DNA from: Aotearoamyces nothofagi
Taxonomy: Eukaryota; Ascomycota; Leotiomycetes; Leotiales; Tympanidaceae
Reading direction: 5' to 3'
NCBI GenBank assembly: GCA_015345905.1
Contig: JADDTR010000008.1
Location: 620,001 to 684,000, forward strand
Length of the DNA stretch: 64,000 bases
Both the position numbers and the translations under genes were made by a program. Each line of letters opens with the position of its first letter. Position 1 is the stretch's first letter. Below the pieces are notes generated by a model that saw only the letters and a list, made by a program, of their open reading frames with translations, searched no databases and was not told where the DNA came from. Shown one piece after another: positions 58,790 through 64,000 of this stretch.

Positions 58790-60933
58790 ATGGAAGCTGC
58801 AGCAGCGCGGGCGGCCGCCCGGGATAGATTCTCGCAAATGGGCGACCCAGGACCAACTCCTTTGCAGCGATATATACAACAAGCATGCAGCGCGGAAAAC
58901 TTCGAGCCAAATCTAGCTTTGAACCTCGAAATCGCCGACCTAATCAATTTAAAGAAGGGCAATGCTCCCCGGGAGGCGGCTATTGCGATTGTCAATTTCG
59001 TTAATCACCGAAATCCGAATGTCGCCTTGTTGGCTCTCAATCTGCTCGACATTTGCGTGAAGAATTGCGGATACCCTTTCCACCTACAGATCAGTACAAA
59101 GGAGTTCCTCAATGAACTGGTTCGGCGATTTCCAGAGCGCCCGCCTGTCCGGCCTACGCGCGTGCAGCATAAGATCTTGGAAGCAATTGAAGAATGGAGG
59201 GGCACGATATGTCAGACTTCGAGGTATAAAGAAGACCTAGGGTTCATAAGAGACATGCATAGGCTGTTGAGCTATAAGGGCTATGTGTTTCCTGAAGTTA
59301 GAGTGGAAGATGCTGCAGTGTTGAACCCAAGTGATGTAAGTTCTGCCTATTGCCAAGACTCCCAAGTGCATGCTGACAATCACTAGAACCTCAAGTCTGC
59401 AGAGGAGATGGAACAAGAAGAGAAGGCTGCTCAGTCTGCCAAATTACAAGAATTAATTCGTCGCGGTGGCCCGGAAGATTTACAGGAAGCCAACAGGCTG
59501 ATGAAGATTATGGCAGGATATGATACCCGGACAAAGACAGATTATAGAGCAAAGGCCGCTGAGGAGGTTGGAAAGGTACAGCAGAAGGCTCGGTTGTTAG
59601 AGGAGCGACTAGAGGAATTCAAGCCAGGGGACACAATGACTGAAGGCGACGTATACGAAGAATTGGCATCCGCTCTCCAAAGCGCGCATCCAAAGATACA
59701 GAAGATGTGTGAAGAGGAATCTGATGATCATGAGGCCGTCGCAAAATTATTGGAGATCAACGACAGTATAAATCGGACTGTCGAGCGGTATAAGCTTATG
59801 AAGAAGGGAGATGTCGACGCTGCCTCTAGAATCGCCAGGGGCACACTTGGAACGAGCACCGGAGTTTCGAAAAATGCCGACAATGAGCTTTCTTTAATCG
59901 ACTTTGGTGGTGAAGGTGATGTCAACGGAGGCAGCTCCACAAGTGCGTCAGGGCAGCAACCGGGTGGATTGGAAGATGATTTATTAGGATTATCAATGGG
60001 TGACAGCTCGTTCGGTCAAGGTGGAGGCATATCATTGGGCTTCGGTTCTAATACGAGTATGTCATGTTTCTCTGTCTCAATTATTTTAACTGACAAAGTC
60101 CAGATCTCCCCGGCCCAGCGCTGATCTCATCCACGACAGAGCACAATAGCGCTAGACGACCAACCCCCACCGGCTCTCCTGTGCCACCAGTAGGACCTAT
60201 AAAACCCAACTACGCCGCTTTTTCTTCTTTAGGAAGCTCGCAGCCAGCAGCAAAGCCTGTGACTCCTCAACCATCATTATTTCAGCAACAACAAGCAGCA
60301 CCTAAACCGCCACAGCAACCTGCTTCCGACCCTTTCGCATCCCTGACCTCCCCGATACGGCAATCTACTCCTACCCAGAAGTCAACACCTGCAGCCGCTT
60401 CCCCATCCCTGTTCGACTTTGGCCAGGCGCAAGCACCATCCCCAGCAGTACAAGCCCCCTCAACAGATGATGAAGAGTGGGCTTTCTCTTCAGCTTTGCC
60501 AGAAAGCAATGGCTTGCCTTCCTCTAACGATATTAAAATCACTCCTTACAGCTCTAACATTGACATCTCCCTTCATGCTATCCGTAGCTCTCCTTCAGAC
60601 CCAGTCATCATATTGACTGCCAAGTTTTCAAATAAGGTTGAACAACCAATCACAGAGCTCACGTTCCAAGTAGCCGTCACAAAGGTGATATTTGCTATGC
60701 TTTACTGTAAAATTTAGCTAATAAAGTATCAGGGTTTCTCGCTCAGAATGGAGCCTCAAACGGGACGGAGACTTCAACCAAATGAAGCTGAAGGAATCAG
60801 ACAGGTAATTCACCTCAACGGCGTTGACTATGGCAAAGGAACAAGTGTAAAGATGCGTTGGAAGTTATCTTACAAGGTTGGAGCAGAAGCGAAGAATGAG
60901 CATGGAGAGATTCCAGCATTGGGTGTTGCGTAG
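58790..60933 (+). CDS. GGA: GGA-type clathrin adaptor (VHS-GAT-GAE)
   Basis: Exons 58790-59335, 59387-60056, 60104-60684 and 60733-60933 give 665 codons. Arf-dependent monomeric adaptor sorting cargo from the trans-Golgi to endosomes. VHS domain residues about 20-165 (LNLEIADLINLKKGNAPREA; ALLALNLLDICVKNCGYPFH). GAT domain about 190-330, with an Arf-binding helix region around LQEANRLMKIMAGYD and the triple helix starting EELASALQSAHPKIQ. The hinge carries DLLGLSMGD, a clathrin-box-like acidic/Leu stretch, then Pro/Gln-rich sequence with DPFASL. The C-terminal GAE ear spans the last two exons (ITPYSSNIDISLHAIRSSP to MRWKLSYKVG). All domains are whole. Confidence 0.95.
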
Positions 60934-61440
60934 TGTAACGTAAGATCGAGATAGACATGATTTGATGATGCATGGCACATCTGGAAAGCTTAATCAACAT
61001 CCACTGTGACCAGCATAGCCAGCGCTCTTTTATCGAGCATCATTGCCCATGTGACGTAAATGATAATATACCTTTCTATATCTCTTTATTTAGGTAGATT
61101 CCTTTTGGCCTTAGTTCTAAGCAGTCTATCATCCGTATTACCATTTTTTTACCAGTCGCTATTCCTGAAGAGGCCCGTGGCGCCTACATGAAGCCACGAC
61201 CCTCAAACCAACTCTATTTATTGGAGTTTCGATATTCGTGCCAGATCACGCATGTGCACCAAGATACCTTACTACTGGGAGAGCAGTTGCTTCCTAGAAT
61301 AACGTTAGTAAGCCGGATCACGCAGTACAGGAAACTCGTATACCGATAAGTTTACCAGGATAGGCTGCTGAGATAGAGGGTTGGCATGTTCATATGCCAG
61401 TAGATTTGAATATAAATTTACATTTTTTTTGATGCAATGA
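60934..61440. other. Convergent 3' region
   Basis: AT-rich spacer between two convergent genes. No gene or clear structure is seen. Confidence 0.35.
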
Positions 61441-62517
61441 CTAAGATTGATCCATTCCGGGCATGCCCTGCATGCCTCCAACCTTCTGCCAAAACATTTC
61501 GAAGTCAACACCCTGCGCTTCAAACATAGCTTTTGCCTTCTTCATTGCCACCTCTTGACGTTCAGGAGTGAAGCCACCTGGGAGTGATGATTCGTACTGT
61601 ATCAGTTCGATCCACTTGAAGAACAGGTTCTCTTTACCTAGCGATGTCAGCTCATCCTTGAAGGCAATTATCTTTTTCCGGCCTTCTTCCTCGTGGATGT
61701 TGCCGCTAGTAACTTGAGCTTCGAAAATGACCCAACCAAATTCCTCACTGTGCACTAATACCGCAGTATTGAAGGCATCCAACGACATTTCTTTGCTGTC
61801 AACGGCATCTGTAGCAAGTATCATGACCCTCCAGTCCAAGTCCCATTCCTTGGACAGCATGAGATATCCAGTCTTTTCGCGAATATAGGTTGGAGAGGTG
61901 GCCCGGCGAATATTGTTCAAAAAGAGGCGTCCTCCTTCCGTCCCTTCAGCACCCGCAGCCACCACAGTGCCAACTTTCTCGTCCCATCTTCGGCTCTTTC
62001 TCACTATAATTTCTTTGTCTCTAAAACCAATACTGGTCCTCCAGAAGGTTGGGTTTCCATTTTGCTGATCGATGAAGAAGCCTCGAGGCCACGGCGAGAC
62101 GAAAGCAAATAAGACATAATCTATCAAGATCTGATATGCCCGCCTTGCTAATTCGTATGCAATCTCCTGCCAGGTCATGAATTCCGGATGGACTGTTGTT
62201 TCATTCGGATAGCCCATGGAGGAAGAGAATATTTTCAAGTAATATGGACCAATTGCCATTATCCGCCATAATATCAACGCTACAAGTCCAACGTTCATGA
62301 GCGCCGGGATTGCGAAGATCTTCGCCTTGAATTGCCATGGTTTCGCGTCGATAGACGTAATGTAGATATGTTTCGGGTCAAGTACTGACAGAAAGAGTTC
62401 CAGTGTTTCTGGAGCTCGAGTAAAGGGTTCTGGTGGGTCTATGATGACCTGCTTCCTCGCGGATATAAAGGAAGGCTTAGTTGAGGCCTTCGCCTTGCTT
62501 TTGCCTTTAGGGGGCAT
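61441..62517 (-). CDS. Conserved fungal membrane protein (UsgS-like)
   Basis: Single exon, 358 residues from MPPKGKSKAKAS; the frame stays open 43 codons further upstream, but this basic start is the usual one. One clear membrane segment lies near the N-terminus (IFAIPALMNVGLVALILWRI) and a second hydrophobic stretch at ILIDYVLFAFVSPWPRGFF. Conserved text includes the block from FWRTSIGFRDKEIIVRKSRR to WDEKV, and YLMLSKEWDLDWRVM. The C-terminal tail is helical and ends in a Gly/Met-rich stretch (GGMQGMPGMDQS). It resembles proteins labelled UsgS in Aspergillus databases, but I recall this only loosely. Molecular function is unknown. Confidence 0.75.
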   Translation of the reverse strand: MPPKGKSKAKASTKPSFISARKQVIIDPPEPFTRAPETLELFLSVLDPKHIYITSIDAKPWQFKAKIFAIPALMNVGLVALILWRIMAIGPYYLKIFSSSMGYPNETTVHPEFMTWQEIAYELARRAYQILIDYVLFAFVSPWPRGFFIDQQNGNPTFWRTSIGFRDKEIIVRKSRRWDEKVGTVVAAGAEGTEGGRLFLNNIRRATSPTYIREKTGYLMLSKEWDLDWRVMILATDAVDSKEMSLDAFNTAVLVHSEEFGWVIFEAQVTSGNIHEEEGRKKIIAFKDELTSLGKENLFFKWIELIQYESSLPGGFTPERQEVAMKKAKAMFEAQGVDFEMFWQKVGGMQGMPGMDQS

Positions 62518-62676
62518 TGTGGTAGCAAATATATTATTGGGAGCTGCAGAACGACGTTCGAAGTTGAGGTTTGATTTGACGCGGCTCGGAATGATTCCGC
62601 GGCTCGCGACTACATTGGATAATTTTGGGAATCCAACGTCCGTCACTCAATGCATTGAATATCTCTTGAACAGACG

Positions 62677-64000
62677 ATGAGGGGACGCAGTCTATTGAAA
62701 GTGAGTCTCAGTTGCATTTGTAATGAAGCTCTATTTCTAATCTATCAAAGGAACCTCCAGGTTCAGCGATTTGCGAATTTTGCACTCATCGACTTAGTAC
62801 CGCGCGCCGCCCATCTCATGTCCAGCGTCGATTCCTGCAAAACTCCGGACCAACTTTAAAATCTCATTCGACCGCGACGGAAGCGCCAACTAAAAACTGG
62901 GATTCTAAGGATGGAGAATCGACGACAGCATCAACGGAAAAGAGCTGGGGAAATAATAGCTCAACCCCTGCTACTATTCCTTCCGCAAAATGGGCGAGGC
63001 CTGCTTTTGGTTCGGCCAGCGCTATATCAAGAGGCACATCTTCTTCTGGAGATGTAGGTAGTAACTCAGTATTTGGCCATGGCAAACTCGACTTGACGCC
63101 TGAAGAGGAGCGTGCGAAGACCTTGTTGCAGCAGCTGGCAAGAGAGGAGGAGAGGCGAGCCAGCCAGCAACAGCAACAGCCACTTACGATACATTTCGGC
63201 CCGGGTCCACGAACCACCCGTGCTGGGCGACCAACACCGGTGTTCCAGTCCGAAAGAGATATGCTTGCCAGAAATTCACAAAACAAAGAGCATGCCATTG
63301 AAATGGACCGTCAACGAAAATATGGACGGGAAGGGCGCATCAGAAGGCATGTTATAGAAAATAATGCTTCTAGAGAGCAAGGTAATTCTTCATCGACTAC
63401 AGGCAACAATATATCTCCAGAGGATGTTGGACATTTAGGTGGCCAACAACCTACTTGGGGTCAGCTAAGAAGACGTACAGATCAACCTACACATTCTTTA
63501 CCTCTAGAGAATAGTTTTATAAGAGGTCGTGCAGAGCGGGAGGAACAAGCAAAGACTCGAACCTTTACGCCGATCGGCAGCCGGCCAGCATTTGGAGCGG
63601 CCCATGACATAGGTCGTGATTCCAATCACGAGCAGCGGTGGACTCCAATTATGAGCGATGACGCATCAACTGCTTACCAGCCTAGATATTTTGGCCTGGA
63701 CGGGCATCAACCCTCTCACAATAACGGTAGAGTCATTCAGGAAAGATCCAATATGACACCCGAGTCAGGAATTCCACTTGGAATGTCACCAATTAGCCCC
63801 GGTGCTTTACGAATGCAACTCGAGATTGAGAACGAGCGAGAAGAACGCCAACGGAAGCGGGCAGCAAAGTTTGCATCCGAAGATGTAACCAGGATACAAA
63901 CACCGGCAGAGACTCCTCGAGGTCGTGGTAGAGACAAGGCCAAACGACGACAGCAATTTACTGCGGAATATGATGAGGAAGAAGAGAAAGAATCGAGACA
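62677..64000 (+). CDS. N-terminal part of a putative mitochondrial protein, possibly initiation factor IF-2
   Basis: Likely exon one 62677-62700 (MRGRSLLK), intron 62701-62750 (GTGAGT donor, TTCTAAT branch, CAAAG acceptor), then an exon open to the window edge. The first 40 residues are Arg/Ser-rich with a CEFCTHRLSTARR motif, like a mitochondrial presequence. The rest is disordered and charged: Gln runs, WG/FG motifs, GPGPRTTRAGRPTP, and an Arg/Lys/Glu-rich end (RGRGRDKAKRRQQ, then DEEEEKE). Fungal mitochondrial IF-2 has such an N-terminal extension before its GTPase, but no GTPase residues lie in the window, so the name is a guess. The short first exon is uncertain. Confidence 0.6.

Noticed and set aside
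1-64000. Transposons, retroelements or virus-like elements
   Set aside because: No transposase, reverse transcriptase, integrase, capsid or long terminal/inverted repeats were recognised in either strand.

Overview
The window looks like a chromosome segment of a filamentous ascomycete, most likely a Eurotiomycete (Aspergillus/Penicillium/Talaromyces type). Genes are intron-rich with short GT-AG introns, mostly 45-110 nt, and exon lengths add up to whole codons in nearly every model. Gene families are typical of moulds: a Zn2Cys6 factor, NACHT-ankyrin NOD-like receptors (NLRs), several cytochrome P450s, a GH72 wall enzyme and a DUF3638 giant protein. No ribosomal RNA, confident tRNA, CRISPR array or recognisable transposon was seen.

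Left part (1-17 kb): accessory and receptor-rich. A Zn2Cys6 transcription factor runs off the left edge. Next to it is a most unusual gene (3079-7805, minus): nucleoside-phosphorylase domain, NACHT ATPase, ankyrin repeats and an almost complete heterotrimeric G-protein alpha subunit, all in one continuous spliced frame of 1395 residues. A second NLR follows on the same strand (10051-14291): N-terminal membrane anchor, SesB-like alpha/beta hydrolase, NACHT, ankyrin repeats and a C-terminal hydrophobic segment. It carries two in-frame stops, both of the CpA-to-TpA kind left by repeat-induced point mutation (RIP). A low-complexity degenerate reading frame at about 15.7-16.5 kb shows the same kind of stops.

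Middle part (17-44 kb): a PX-associated (PXB/DUF3818-type) protein, a short-chain dehydrogenase, a GNAT acetyltransferase, two P450s on the plus strand, the 3086-residue DUF3638/DUF3645 protein, a 3-hydroxyacyl-CoA dehydrogenase-like enzyme, a third P450 with a problematic junction, and a GPI-anchored beta-1,3-glucanosyltransferase. The oxidoreductases may work in small-molecule metabolism, but no backbone synthase is present, so a biosynthetic cluster cannot be claimed.

Right part (44.7-64 kb): GC-rich and full of micro- and minisatellites up to about 56 kb. It holds an HSL-type esterase, a type II membrane glycosyltransferase-like protein with an internal Val/Asp/Pro repeat, an SDR whose intron contains a minisatellite, a coactosin-like actin-binding protein and a fungal membrane protein. 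After 57 kb the window enters conserved housekeeping sequence: the rRNA-modifying enzyme Tsr3, the trans-Golgi adaptor GGA, a conserved membrane protein, and the start of a gene that may encode mitochondrial translation initiation factor 2.

The strongest candidate for something undescribed is the phosphorylase-NACHT-ankyrin-Galpha fusion. Its Galpha module keeps the P-loop and switch I but has lost the catalytic switch II glutamine and the G4 asparagine.
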